From: Acinetobacter courvalinii | Lineage (GTDB): Bacteria; Pseudomonadota; Gammaproteobacteria; Pseudomonadales; Moraxellaceae | Direction: 5' to 3' | Assembly (NCBI RefSeq): GCF_014635545.1 | Contig: NZ_BMDA01000004.1 | Location: 1-64,000, forward strand | Length of the DNA: 64,000 bases | In this document: in pieces, positions 55,496 through 64,000 of the stretch | Layout of the letters: every line of letters starts with the position of its first letter | Numbering within the stretch: position 1 is the first letter of the stretch | Position numbers and translations under genes: made by a program | Notes under the pieces: generated by a model | Told to the model about the DNA's origin: nothing | Database searches by the model: none | What the model saw: only the letters and a program-made list of their open reading frames with translations

Positions 55496-57136
55496 TTACT
55501 GAGCAACAGCTTCAGCTTTTACCGCTTTTTTTGCAGGAACCATATTGGCTGGTGTCGTATAGTTCAAGCCAAGTGTTGAGCTTGAATAATGACGGATTTG
55601 ATCAAGCAAGGCTGGATCATTGGCAAGGTCTTGACCATAAGAACGGACAATCTCGTGCAACTTGTCATTCCATACACCTTTAGTTTGCTCAGGGAATGCT
55701 TTTTCAAGCAAGTTAAGCATGATGTAAGGTGAGGTCGATGCACCTGGTGAAGCACCAAGTAATGCAGTTACAGACTTATCTTTAGATGCAAAGATTTCTG
55801 TACCGAATTGCAATTTAGCTGGTTTACCCGGCTCTTTCTTGATGATCTGAACACGTTGACCACCTTGTTGTAGATGCCAGTCTTTTGGATCTGCTTCAGG
55901 GTAGTATTTTTTCAACTCGTTGAAACGGTCAGCATCCGACATCAATACTTGGCTTACAAGGTACTGAACCAGATCAGCATTTTGTAGACCAATCGCTGCC
56001 ATTGGCAACACATTGTTCTTATTGGTTGATGCAAGCAAATCAAGCTGTGAACCATTTTTCAGGAACTTGTTTGAATAGGTTGCAAATGGGCCAAACAGTA
56101 CATATTTTTTACCGTCGATATAACGGGTATCAATATGTGGCACAGACATTGGCGGCGCACCAAGATCAGCACGGCCATACACTTTAGCAGTATGTTTTGC
56201 AGTTACTGCTGGGTTGTCAGTGACAAGGAACTCACCACCTACAGGGAAGCCAGCATATTGTTGCGCTTCTGGTAAGCCGGTCATTTGCAAGAGTTTGATT
56301 GCCGCACCGCCCGCACCAATAAACACAAAACGTGTTTTCACATGATCAACTTTGCCAGATTTCACATCTTTAAAAGCCACAGACCAAGTGTTGTCATCGT
56401 TTTTGCTGATGCCCGTCACTTCAGTTGATGTGCTGAGTTTGAAGTTTGGACTCTTTTCAAGGTTGCCAATCAACTGCTTGGTGATTGCACCGTAGTTCAC
56501 GTCAGAACCAACGTCCATACGGGTTGCAGCAACTTTCTGTTGAGGATCGCGACCGTCCATCACCAATGGTGCCCATTGTTGAATTTCAGCTTTATCTTCA
56601 CTCATTTTCATGCCAGCGAATAACGGGCTTTGAACCATGGCAGCATAACGCTTTTCCATAAAGTTCACGTTATCGCCCCAGACAAATGCAATATGCGGCA
56701 CCGGGTTAATGAAGGTATTTGGCGTTTCGAGTACACCTTGCTTCACTTGATAAGCCCAGAACTGTTTTGCAATTTCGAACTGGCTTGCCACGTTGATGGC
56801 TTTAGAAATGTCCATTTTACCGTCTTTTTCTTCGGTATAGTTCATTTCCATAAAGCCAGAGTGACCTGTACCCGCATTGTTGAAACCGTTTGAACTTTCT
56901 TGTGCTACTGCATCAAGACGCTCATACATGCGGATGTTCCAGTCGGGTTGTAATTCGTTGAGGTAAGTCCCCAAGGTGGCACTCATGATCCCGCCGCCGA
57001 TGAGTACAACATCGACAGTCGGTTCGTCATTTGCTGTTTTAATTGCCTTAGACGCAACTGGTCTAAAAAGAAAGGCAATTGCAATAATAATTAGTACCAC
57101 GAGCAGTACTAATAAATATTTCCAAAATTTTTTCAT
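55496..57136 (-). CDS. mqo: Malate:quinone oxidoreductase Mqo
   Basis: Mqo is a membrane-associated FAD enzyme that oxidises malate and passes electrons to quinone. The 546-residue protein has an N-terminal hydrophobic helix ([20 protein letters not shown], residues about 7-26), then the FAD motif [20 protein letters not shown]. Family motifs are [16 protein letters not shown] and the C-terminal [20 protein letters not shown]. The N-terminal membrane anchor is longer than in many Mqo proteins. It is transcribed alone with a terminator at 55445. Confidence 0.95.
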   Translation of the reverse strand: MKKFWKYLLVLLVVLIIIAIAFLFRPVASKAIKTANDEPTVDVVLIGGGIMSATLGTYLNELQPDWNIRMYERLDAVAQESSNGFNNAGTGHSGFMEMNYTEEKDGKMDISKAINVASQFEIAKQFWAYQVKQGVLETPNTFINPVPHIAFVWGDNVNFMEKRYAAMVQSPLFAGMKMSEDKAEIQQWAPLVMDGRDPQQKVAATRMDVGSDVNYGAITKQLIGNLEKSPNFKLSTSTEVTGISKNDDNTWSVAFKDVKSGKVDHVKTRFVFIGAGGAAIKLLQMTGLPEAQQYAGFPVGGEFLVTDNPAVTAKHTAKVYGRADLGAPPMSVPHIDTRYIDGKKYVLFGPFATYSNKFLKNGSQLDLLASTNKNNVLPMAAIGLQNADLVQYLVSQVLMSDADRFNELKKYYPEADPKDWHLQQGGQRVQIIKKEPGKPAKLQFGTEIFASKDKSVTALLGASPGASTSPYIMLNLLEKAFPEQTKGVWNDKLHEIVRSYGQDLANDPALLDQIRHYSSSTLGLNYTTPANMVPAKKAVKAEAVAQ

Positions 57137-57912
57137 TCAATTTACCTTAAAAATTAAATGACGCTCTATATGACAGACCATATAGAGAGAAAGAATTTAA
57201 ATGATGATACAGACGCAATTAAAGGCACATCAGTCAAGGGGTGACCTTGTCACTGACGTTAGAGGAGTTAGTTCATGAATTTTACTTTAAATTAGACAGT
57301 GTTTTAGTTAACGAATGTTTCAAAATGTAGTAATCAAGTGGCTTTTAATTATTTTATGTATTTAATTTGTATAAAATACTGGAAAATCTCTGATTTATCG
57401 TTTAGAGAAATGTGTCACATTTTGATCAAATAACAATAACCTTGTTTGCTTCGCCGATCTGTAAATTTTTAAACCTAAGCTGAGGTCATTCGTATTGCGA
57501 TGCCATGCTCGACAGTAATGCATGGATAAGCAGTTTGTTATTTTAACTGAATCGACCTGACTTTTGTGGATCTTGTAGCGGTATCGCGTGGAATAGTTGT
57601 CGTCCATTTTGACCAAGCTGAACAAAATTTCAAAGTCGCTTGATGTTGCTGTCCGATACCGATATTGAGGCCAGTTCTTCAATTCTGCCTGTTGTATATA
57701 TCGGTAGCTCAACTGCTGTGATCAATATAGATAAATATCTTCTAGAATGAGAATGCTCTTGAATTAAATCAGTAATACGAAAAACTTAAAATGTTGTCTA
57801 TTACCTTGTTTATTTTAAAACTGTATTTTAAAGAATTTCAAAAGCATATATAAAATGAATAAAGTCTAAAAAAATATAATAGAAACTTTTATATGAGTAA
57901 AAGTTATTCGGT
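57137..57912. other. Long intergenic region without a recognised gene
   Basis: About 780 bases separate divergent mqo and the BamE-like gene. The only longer frame (minus 57395-57712, 105 codons) has no recognisable domain, no ribosome-binding site and an odd Tyr/Arg/Ser composition, so I do not call it. Bases 57137-57400 must hold the mqo promoter. I see no IS terminal repeat here, but the central part could be a worn mobile-element remnant. Confidence 0.4.
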
Positions 57913-58302
57913 ATGTACAAAAATCAAATCCTGTTTATCTTTATCATGATGTGGTGCTGTGGCTGTGCATCCAGTTTAAATCCGGTCGGTGCCAAGCCGG
58001 TGGAAAGATTTGAAAAAGTGTTTACCGAAACGCACCTGATCAAGAGCAAAACCACAAAGACCGATGTTATTGCGTTGTATGGCACTACGCGAGATAAAAC
58101 TTTATATCCCGATAACACTGAGATCTGGAGCTATTATGCGGAACAAGATCGTCCAAAAAAAGTGATCATGACTCAAGCTCCCCAGAATAGCCCGGCAAAG
58201 TTTGGTCCGCAGAGCGCAAATGCTTCTAGTGAAACACGGGCTTCAATTGCCATCTATTTTAATGCTCAGGGCGTAATGAGTGGATATGCAATTTCAGATT
58301 GA
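57913..58302 (+). CDS. BamE/SmpA-like lipoprotein
   Basis: The 129-residue product has a lipoprotein signal with lipobox-like WCCGC at residues 14-18, with the lipidated Cys expected at 18. The mature part has the BamE-type pattern of SKTTKTDVIALYGTTRDKTL followed by EIWSYY, as in SmpA/OmlA domain proteins, then an Ala/Gln/Pro-rich linker and a C-terminal strand IAIYFNAQGVMSGYAIS. It is not bamE itself. Function is unknown; it precedes two paralogous membrane proteins. Confidence 0.78.
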   Translation: MYKNQILFIFIMMWCCGCASSLNPVGAKPVERFEKVFTETHLIKSKTTKTDVIALYGTTRDKTLYPDNTEIWSYYAEQDRPKKVIMTQAPQNSPAKFGPQSANASSETRASIAIYFNAQGVMSGYAISD

Positions 58303-58477
58303 AGATAAATATCCGATTTATATATTCCAGGTCTAACAGGATTCAAAATTTTCAATTACACGTTGTAGATGTTTTAATATGATTGTGAAAATCATGCCTA
58401 AAAAAATAATTATGATATTTATTTGCTCTAGTGCTTAGTAAAAGTAAATTAAAGATCAAGTTGTTTGGAGGTGAAGA

Positions 58478-59092
58478 ATGAAAAATAATATCAATATTGG
58501 TGTGGTGAATGGCAATAATAATAATATTAAGCAAACGAACAATCAGGGAAGTGGGCGGGACCATTCATCAGAAGATTCCACATTAAATGGTATTGTGTAC
58601 TTTGGTGGAATATTTGTGTTTATGCTGTTCATCATGATGTTTTACCTGATTTATTTTGATCAGATTATCTTTTTTCTCAAGTTTTTTGTGGGGCTAAGTG
58701 TTGTCCTATTCCTATTTAAAATTATTTATCCACTTATTAATAAGCTGGAGGATTTTCGGGATCTGACAGACTCCATTATCGGGTTGGTTCTTGCCGGTCT
58801 GTTGGCCCTCATGATTCATATAACTGATAAAGCGATGCCACAGCAAATACTGATCTTTGCTGAAGAGCTTAGCATGGATTCAGGGAATGTCTGGAATCAG
58901 GCCTGGCTATTGTGGACGCAGTTTAAACCGTTGGGTCATAAAATCATTCTTTGTAATATAGGCGCTACTCTGAGTTTAATTATCGGGATTTTCTTCAATT
59001 TGTTGTATGGCTTTAACCTATTTAAGCCGCACAGCCCGATATGGGTCGTGGTGATGAGTCTGGCTGCATATAGTGTACTGGCTCTTGCTTAA
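58478..59092 (+). CDS. Membrane protein of unknown family, tandem paralog 1
   Basis: The 204-residue protein starts after a strong GGAGGTGA ribosome-binding site. Its first 34 residues are hydrophilic and Asn-rich (NINIGVVNGNNNNIKQTNNQ), a repeat-like pattern. Four to five hydrophobic segments follow. Blocks shared with the next gene are YFDQ plus FFL, the DSIIGL helix, DKAMPQQILIFAEEL and HKIILCNIGATLSLIIGIFF followed by NLLYG. I know no family for it. The Asn-rich tail suggests a soluble domain at the membrane surface. Confidence 0.72.
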   Translation: MKNNINIGVVNGNNNNIKQTNNQGSGRDHSSEDSTLNGIVYFGGIFVFMLFIMMFYLIYFDQIIFFLKFFVGLSVVLFLFKIIYPLINKLEDFRDLTDSIIGLVLAGLLALMIHITDKAMPQQILIFAEELSMDSGNVWNQAWLLWTQFKPLGHKIILCNIGATLSLIIGIFFNLLYGFNLFKPHSPIWVVVMSLAAYSVLALA

Positions 59093-59336
59093 TGAAAAAT
59101 ATCAAACTGATAGAGCTAGCTGCCAAGTTATTTTTAAAATTTAGCTGATAAGTGTTTATACCGAAAATTTAAAATTAGGCCGAAAAAATTACCTACTATA
59201 GTGATTCAGCGTTGTGATTTCGCTGCAAGTTTGCCCTTGCTACTGCATATAGATGTTATTGAAGCGCTTATTCCATTTATTTTCTAAGGCTTTTTAAAGG
59301 GTTGAATTTTTATTCAATAAAGAGAAGGAGGGCGTT

Positions 59337-59960
59337 TTGAAAGATAGAACAAAGACAAACACTGCGAAAAGTAATGAGCATGCTGTTTGGTATCCTCATT
59401 TGTGCTCCCTCGGGAGTGTGAGAGGTTATGTCAATACTCAATTTTCGAATACGATGGCTGTCTGTTTAGGTAGTTTCATGGTGACGCTCATCGTTGTGAT
59501 GAACTATCTGGTCTATTTTGATCAATTTCATTTTTTTCTTTTGATGATTGCAATTATCGGTGCACTGCTACACTTTTTAAAACTGGTCTACCAAATTTTT
59601 GATATTGTAGATAATACTTATCATTATCGCGATTCAATTGATCCCTTATTGGGATTGATGCTTTCAGCTGTGCTGGGATGGTTGGTAAGCAGTATTGTAG
59701 ATGCCATGCCTCTATCGATTCTGGTATTTGCAGAACAATTTGTTACTGGCTCAAAGAATTATCAAAACTTAAAGCTCTGGCAGCATTATAACGGCACAGA
59801 ACACCGAATCATTTTACAAAGTATGTGCGCCACGTTATTTGTGCTGATCGGGCTGGTCTCTAATTTACTCTATGGATTAATGAATGTTAAACGTTTGAGT
59901 TCATTGATTAGTGCTATCGCGATTTTGTCAGCTTATCTGTTGATCTGTTTGTATACATGA
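59337..59960 (+). CDS. Membrane protein of unknown family, tandem paralog 2
   Basis: The 207-residue protein begins with TTG after AAGGAGGG. It shares with its upstream neighbour the order of membrane segments and the blocks YFDQFHFFL, RDSIDPLLGLMLSAVLGWLV, DAMPLSILVFAEQF and HRIILQSMCATLFVLIGLVS followed by NLLYG. The Asn-rich N-terminus of paralog 1 is replaced by a different hydrophilic 35 residues. The pair arose by tandem duplication followed by strong divergence. No function can be assigned. Confidence 0.72.
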   Translation: MKDRTKTNTAKSNEHAVWYPHLCSLGSVRGYVNTQFSNTMAVCLGSFMVTLIVVMNYLVYFDQFHFFLLMIAIIGALLHFLKLVYQIFDIVDNTYHYRDSIDPLLGLMLSAVLGWLVSSIVDAMPLSILVFAEQFVTGSKNYQNLKLWQHYNGTEHRIILQSMCATLFVLIGLVSNLLYGLMNVKRLSSLISAIAILSAYLLICLYT

Positions 59961-60232
59961 GTAGGGTTAAAGCCCTTCTAATCAAGTAATGGTCATCGAT
60001 AGTGCTTTGATCTGCGGGCCACCTCCTTTGAAAAGAAGGTTGAGAATCACAAGGCAGGCTTTCATTATAAAGGGATCATAAACTCAAATAGGATTGATAA
60101 AATATGCTTACATCATAAATTAAAAATATTAAATAATAAAAATATTTAAGTTGTTGAATATTAATAATAAACCTATTTTTTACGATCAATTCGCACATTG
60201 ACACTAATCAATACTCCGATTATTCTTTAAAC

Positions 60233-60390
60233 GCTGGCCTACATGCCAGCCGGTTTTGACAGACCGTATCCTAAGTACATTGAAAAAACTTGTTTTTTTG
60301 ATGTAGACTCGTTCGTCCCCCTTTTGTAGCGGTAGGGCGAAAGGGGGACGCCTCCGGGCGTGCTGATTCTTAGGTTCAGTCTGTCAACCC
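60233..60390. repeat. Hairpin-rich intergenic element
   Basis: A compact set of inverted repeats: GCTGGC-ctacat-GCCAGC (60233-60250); outer arms TTGACAGAC (60256-60264) and GTCTGTCAA (60379-60387); second pair CCTAAG (60270-60275) and CTTAGG (60369-60374); AAAAAACTTGTTTTTT (about 60283-60298); and an 11-bp perfect stem CGTCCCCCTTT / AAAGGGGGACG (60314-60324, 60340-60350). No protein frame is visible. The GC-rich core in an AT-rich neighbourhood suggests a mobile or structured-RNA element. Confidence 0.7.
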
Positions 60391-60655
60391 TCTTTCACCC
60401 TGCCACCATAATCTTTATGTCTTGGCAGCGTTCCGAATTTTGTAGGAGTTGGCCATGTATCGTATTCTTATTTATCCTAATAATGCTTGATTGCGTTTAA
60501 ATGCTTTTAGGCATTAGGTCGTCATGACTTAAAAATCCAAATCAACAATAAAATCAGAGATGTGCTTGAGCCGTCTTTTCGGGCTTTTGTATGCCTTTTT
60601 TGCCGCTAACACGTTGGCAGGTACAGTGCGAACAAAAAAATTATAGGGACACTAT

Positions 60656-61216
60656 ATGTCGCATTTAGAAATTTCATTTCGCGCTTTAAAGGTGCTGGAG
60701 ACTTCCCGAAAGTTGTTTAATGCTCATGGTTTTCATTGCGTCGGGGTTGATCTGATTATTGAGTCATCTCAAATCGCCAAAGCAACCTTTTATAAATATT
60801 TTCAATCGAAAGAACAGCTGATTGAAATGAGTCTGGGTTTTCAAACCGAAGCGCTTAAAGAAGACGTATTTGCGCTGATTTATCGGCAAAAACAGCTTAC
60901 GCTACATGAAAAACTGAAACGGATATTCTTTTTACATGCGCATCTGGACGGACCTTATCATTTACCGTTTAAAGCGATTTTTGAGATTGAAAAGCGTTAT
61001 CCTGCGGCTTATCAGGTTGTGGTGAATTATCGGAAATGGCTGATTAATGAAATTTTTAAGCTGCTTTCAGCCAATGTAGTACATGCCTCTAAAAAGGATG
61101 CGCATATGTTTTTATTTGTGGTCGATGGGGCAATGATTTTGCTTTTGGGCGGCAGGAATGGGGTGGATGATCCAGAGCGGTTAATTGAGGGGTTTTTGGT
61201 AGGGTTGGGGAGGTAG
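60656..61216 (+). CDS. TetR/AcrR-family transcriptional regulator
   Basis: The 186-residue protein has an N-terminal TetR helix-turn-helix (VLETSRKLFNAHGFHCVGVD, then SQIAKATFYKYFQSKEQLIE) and an effector domain with no assignable ligand. It is flanked by non-coding sequence on both sides and has no adjacent divergent transporter, so its target is unclear. The start at 60656 follows ATAGGGAC. It may control itself through the preceding hairpin-rich region. Confidence 0.87.
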   Translation: MSHLEISFRALKVLETSRKLFNAHGFHCVGVDLIIESSQIAKATFYKYFQSKEQLIEMSLGFQTEALKEDVFALIYRQKQLTLHEKLKRIFFLHAHLDGPYHLPFKAIFEIEKRYPAAYQVVVNYRKWLINEIFKLLSANVVHASKKDAHMFLFVVDGAMILLLGGRNGVDDPERLIEGFLVGLGR

Positions 61217-61439
61217 GATTAAGCCAAATAATAAATAAAGCAGTGCTTAAGAAACTTTTTGTAGTGTAAGCCGATCTATAAGCTAAATGGGATTAAATAC
61301 ACTAGTTTAATATTAACTCTGTTTATGATTTATCTTCAGAAGGGGGTAAGTGCCAAAATTACGGCACTCTAGTCACGGGATAAAATCTCATTTTAGTCAA
61401 GCAAGCAGTGGAGTAGAAGCTCAATGTAGAGCTATTTAT

Positions 61440-62060
61440 TTATGCTTCAGCTTTAAATGTCTGTCCTAGTTTGAGACCTTTAGCAAAATAATGCCTAAAA
61501 ACATAAAGTAAAGGATGCCATTGATCAGTATCAATATGATTGGTTGCTGGAATTAAAATGTCTTTGTATGCATGTACTCGTAATACCTTGGTTTCTATAA
61601 TATAAAACGTTTCTGGACGCTCAGAAGGCCATTCACCCGGAGCATGCCAAGCGACTACTTCTGCTTCAAACTGTATTGGGCATTCAGCAATTCTAGCGGG
61701 ACGTACCAATTCTGATGGCTGAGAAGTTAAACCTGACGAATTAAATTTGTCAGCCTCAAACCGATAGCCCATTTTTTGTTTATGAGGTGGAACGGGTTTT
61801 CTTCCAGTTAATTTTGCAAGACTCTCAACCTTAGACCATAGATTGGCTGATGGAAAATTCAGTACCAATTGGCGCTCACGTAAAATATTTTCACTTCCTT
61901 GGCTGGTTGAGGTTAGCCCAAGTACAACACGATCGCCTAATGCCCATGCAGAAGACATGGGAGAAATGTTTGTAGTCCCATCTGGATTAAGGCTAGTAAT
62001 CAGGACTACAGGAGTGCCGAAGTAAAGAACGGATGGTGATATTGTTTCGTGGTCTGACAT
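61440..62060 (-). CDS. Flavin reductase-like FMN-binding protein
   Basis: The 206-residue protein has the flavin-reductase-like fold: YFGTPVVLITSLNPDGTTNI with SPMSSAWALGDRVVLGLTS, the RQLVLNFPSANLW stretch and GLTSQPSELVRPARIAECPI. It is predicted to bind FMN and reduce flavin or act as a small oxidoreductase. It diverges from an ArsR-type regulator 110 bases away; that regulator may control it. Confidence 0.85.
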   Translation of the reverse strand: MSDHETISPSVLYFGTPVVLITSLNPDGTTNISPMSSAWALGDRVVLGLTSTSQGSENILRERQLVLNFPSANLWSKVESLAKLTGRKPVPPHKQKMGYRFEADKFNSSGLTSQPSELVRPARIAECPIQFEAEVVAWHAPGEWPSERPETFYIIETKVLRVHAYKDILIPATNHIDTDQWHPLLYVFRHYFAKGLKLGQTFKAEA

Positions 62061-62170
62061 AAAAGTATACTCGTGATGGTTGATCTTTTTTGTATATTAC
62101 TAACCGTCCAAAAAGCATGCTTCGGTGTAGACCGAACTATTCAGCCGTTACGGTTTCCATGAAGAGGTTC

Positions 62171-62887
62171 ATGATGTCAAATGCTGATGCAGGAAATACT
62201 ATTGCAGAGATTGCCAGCTTGGTTGGTGATACATCTAGGGCAAAGATTCTGACAGCGTTAATGAGTGGAATGGCACTTACAGCGGGAGAGTTAGCAGATC
62301 ATGCTGATATTACTGCACAAACGGCAAGTGGGCATTTAGCTAAGCTAACTGAGGCAATGCTAATTTCACTTGTTAAACAAGGTAGGCATCGCTACTACAA
62401 ACTGGCAAATCCTCAAGTAGCGCAAATGTTGCAAGCATTGATGTGCGTTGCAGCCCCTGAGGTGAAATTAAAATTTAAGGTTGGCCCCAAGGATGAAAGT
62501 CTACGTATAGCGCGTACTTGTTATGATCATATTGCTGGAAAGCTTGGCGTGGCTTTAGTAGATGCTTTTAGTATTCAGGGTTATATTTTACTTCAAGATG
62601 ATGCTTTTTCAGTTACTCCAGCTGGTATAGAGTTTTTTGCAGACTTTGGTATTAACTTAATAACAGACTGTTCAACAAAACAGTTCATATGCCGTACTTG
62701 CCTAGATTGGAGTGAGCGACGTCCGCATATTGCAGGCCAATTGGGAGTAAGACTTTTAGAATGTTTGATTGAGATGAAATGGTTGGTACGAATGCCTGAC
62801 AGCCGAGCACTCAGCATTACATCTAAGGGCCAAAAAGAGCTTCACGATAGATTTCATCTTAAACAAAACTGGTGGCAAGAGTCTTAA
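62171..62887 (+). CDS. ArsR-type winged-helix transcriptional regulator
   Basis: The product is 238 residues from the ATG at 62171 (ATG 62174 equally possible; AGAGG upstream). The N-terminal winged helix reads VGDTSRAKILTALMSGMALT, then AGELADHADITAQTASGHLA, followed by KLTEAML, an ArsR/SmtB-like domain. The C-terminal half (residues about 110-238) contains cysteines in the CRTCLDWSERRPHIAGQLGV region, a block shared by larger ArsR-like regulators of oxidoreductases. It is divergent from the flavin reductase gene, the likely target. A terminator follows at 62980. Confidence 0.87.
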   Translation: MMSNADAGNTIAEIASLVGDTSRAKILTALMSGMALTAGELADHADITAQTASGHLAKLTEAMLISLVKQGRHRYYKLANPQVAQMLQALMCVAAPEVKLKFKVGPKDESLRIARTCYDHIAGKLGVALVDAFSIQGYILLQDDAFSVTPAGIEFFADFGINLITDCSTKQFICRTCLDWSERRPHIAGQLGVRLLECLIEMKWLVRMPDSRALSITSKGQKELHDRFHLKQNWWQES

Positions 62888-62979
62888 CTGTTTTTATTCA
62901 GTTCTGGGAAATATTGGAACATAAAAATCATTTCATCTATTGATTTTATTGATTGAATGTATTTTTAAGGCTATATAAT

Positions 62980-63007
62980 AAAAAACCGCCATTTAGGCGG
63001 TTTTTTA
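62980..63007 (+). terminator. Terminator after the ArsR-type regulator
   Basis: AAAAACCGCC-attta-GGCGGTTTTTT forms a 10-bp stem with a T tail. Confidence 0.88.
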
Positions 63008-63025
63008 TTCGCTGTTAATCGTTGA

Positions 63026-63156
63026 ACGACACATCAGTTGTCATTTTCCAATACAACTAATCAATACTTTAGTATGTTTAACGACATTGGATGACATCTC
63101 TCAGCGACACAATAGCTGTCATTTTTCACTTAAAACGACATAACAGCTGTCATTTT
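63026..63156 (+). repeat. Four direct CGACA-N-TGTCATTTT repeats
   Basis: Copies of about 22 bp lie at 63026-63047 (ACGACACATCAGTTGTCATT), 63081-63099 (degenerate, ACGACATTGGATGACATC), 63104-63126 (GCGACACAATAGCTGTCATT) and 63135-63156 (ACGACATAACAGCTGTCATT). Each is itself a partial dyad, GACA...TGTC. Arrays of such repeats occur at the ends of Tn7-like and related transposons as transposase-binding sites. They flank the orphan gene at 63174. Confidence 0.75.
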
Positions 63157-63173
63157 AAGGATAGATGCCAAGA

Positions 63174-63518
63174 TCACTCATCTAATGACTGTTGATTGAA
63201 CTCAGTGAGAATCTCAAGAATCTCTTTATGTGAAACGATATTTGCATTATAGAAGGCATATGTATTATCGCCAGGTGCTCCACCTGCTGAAGTACCAATA
63301 GTTCGTAGTTCTATGCTATTGATTTTTTGTGGGTAATAAAATTCAAAGAGCTTTTTGAAATCTTCATTTGAAGCGGCATTGTATGTGGGTCGCAGAAAGC
63401 TTAATTCAGTTTCAAGCATATATCCTTTAGATGATAGCTCCTCAACTAGTTCTTCAAAATTTAATGATCCATTTCTAGAATGATAAATAAGCGTATATTT
63501 AGGAAATGAATAACTCAT
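63174..63518 (-). CDS. Hypothetical protein, 114 aa, family not recognised
   Basis: The 114-residue protein starts MSYSFPKYTLIYHSRNGSLN after GAGG about eight bases upstream. It is soluble, mixed alpha/beta and has no recognisable motif (a central GTSAGGAPGDNTYAFYNANI stretch looks structured). It is bounded on one side by the CGACA/TGTC repeat array and on the other by a similar single repeat at 63641, so it may be cargo of a small mobile element. Confidence 0.6.
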   Translation of the reverse strand: MSYSFPKYTLIYHSRNGSLNFEELVEELSSKGYMLETELSFLRPTYNAASNEDFKKLFEFYYPQKINSIELRTIGTSAGGAPGDNTYAFYNANIVSHKEILEILTEFNQQSLDE

Positions 63519-63640
63519 CTTATTAGCCTCAAAATTTTTTCAGTGATTGGATGATTGGAAAGTATCGTGTTTTTAAAGCATAAATTTTTTATATAGAATA
63601 TGATTTGTTCAAATCAGGGTAAACATCAAAAGAATATTGA

Positions 63641-63665
63641 ACGACTAATTGTGTCGTCTATTTTT
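63641..63665 (+). repeat. Further ACGAC...GTCGTCTATTTTT repeat
   Basis: ACGACTAATTGTGTCGTC followed by TATTTTT shares the ACGAC start, the GTC near its end and the T-rich tail of the array at 63026-63156, and like the first copy is preceded by TTGA. It lies on the far side of the orphan gene, consistent with the second end of an element. Confidence 0.5.
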
Positions 63666-63702
63666 AGAAATAGTATTTTAATAAGTTAAAGGTTAGATAC
63701 TC

Positions 63703-63948
63703 ATGAACTCTCTCTTCTATATCCAATATCAAAAGCAACTTAGATTACAGGAAGCACGCTAGTTTTTATTCTCTGGTGAACATCCTGCATCGGATGTAGC
63801 CTTTGTCGTAGGTTATGAAAGTGCATCACAATTTAACCGAGATTATCGATGATAATTTGGTGCGACGCCTGTGTGTGATGTGCGCGAGATACAGCCAGAT
63901 AATTGCCAATTCTTAAATACATCACACAGTTTAAAAAAGCCTAGTTAA
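63703..63948 (+). pseudogene. AraC-family regulator C-terminal remnant with nonsense codons
   Basis: One frame reads MNSLFYIQYQKQLRLQEAR-stop-FLFSGEHPASDVAFVVGYES-ASQFNRDYR-stop-stop-FGATPVCDVREIQ and ends at TAA (63946-63948). This is the second half of an AraC-type DNA-binding domain. The interrupting codons TAG, TGA and TAA replace positions that are Gln/Arg, Arg and Gln in intact relatives, all explained by C-to-T changes. The N-terminal half is missing. Confidence 0.85.
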
Positions 63949-64000
63949 TATAGGCCCATAAAAGAGCCACTCTTTTAAAACTATTAGAATTCAGAATACC

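Noticed and set aside
57395-57712. Minus-strand 105-codon frame between mqo and the BamE-like gene
   Set aside because: No recognisable domain and no good initiation signal. The composition is odd and conservation evidence is lacking, so it is not listed as a gene.
63026-63156. CRISPR array
   Set aside because: The repeats are irregularly spaced (23-55 bases), degenerate and only four in number, with no cas genes nearby; transposon-end sites fit better.

Overview
The window reads as a chromosomal segment of an Acinetobacter-type gammaproteobacterium (Moraxellaceae). The evidence is a moderately AT-rich base composition, Acinetobacter-like protein sequences throughout, the filABCDEF operon known mainly from this genus, the rpoN-hpf-ibaG-murA-hisG-hisD-hisC order, a nadV/prs/nrtR NAD-salvage locus and a betI-betB-betA / betT1-betT2 choline cluster. 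I do not assign a species.

Layout. 1-152: 3' end of a 5S rRNA and its terminator. 214-9963: a hypothetical gene, then core genes (rpoN, hpf, ibaG, murA, hisG, a DUF4272-like gene, hisD, hisC) and convergent pabB. 10434-18688: the fil operon (secreted FilA, C39-type protease FilB, outer-membrane barrels FilC and FilD, periplasmic FilE, lipoprotein FilF). FilB and FilC resemble the FapD/FapF pair of Pseudomonas functional-amyloid export. 18735-26687: housekeeping genes (two Nudix hydrolases, gamma carbonic anhydrase, tsaB, uppP, rsmJ, a membrane C13 peptidase, S-formylglutathione hydrolase, rpe), followed by a tandem array of DnaA-box-like 12-mers. 27056-31008: copper resistance (His/Cys-rich protein, copA, copB, HMA-like protein). 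31100-31993: a guanidine-II (mini-ykkC) riboswitch, sugE/gdx and ogt. 32343-34771: argJ and nadA. 34838-35373: promoter plus tRNA Pro-Arg-His-Pro array and terminator.

35395-37130 is an accessory T6SS cassette on the minus strand: a PAAR gene broken by one in-frame stop, an intact Tae4 amidase, a three-helix membrane protein in the immunity position, and a decayed small membrane ORF. 37520-40477: GMC oxidoreductase, an exported hypothetical protein and NrtR. 40836-43227: nadV and prs. 43583-53607: an MDR dehydrogenase, a TorF-type porin, and the choline-to-glycine-betaine genes with divergent transporter genes; a 40-bp perfect palindrome carries both divergent promoters. 53661-57136: membrane protein, MFS exporter and mqo.

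57137-64000 is sparse and accessory in character: a BamE-like lipoprotein, two tandem paralogous membrane proteins of unknown family, a hairpin-rich intergenic element, TetR, a flavin reductase divergent from an ArsR-type regulator, an array of CGACA/TGTCATTTT repeats around an orphan gene, and an AraC-family remnant with three nonsense codons.

Working together: FilB-F probably process and export FilA. BetT1/T2 import choline, BetA/BetB oxidise it to glycine betaine, and BetI controls both transcription units. NadV and Prs feed NAD salvage under NrtR. CopA/CopB and their flanking metal-binding proteins detoxify copper in the periplasm.
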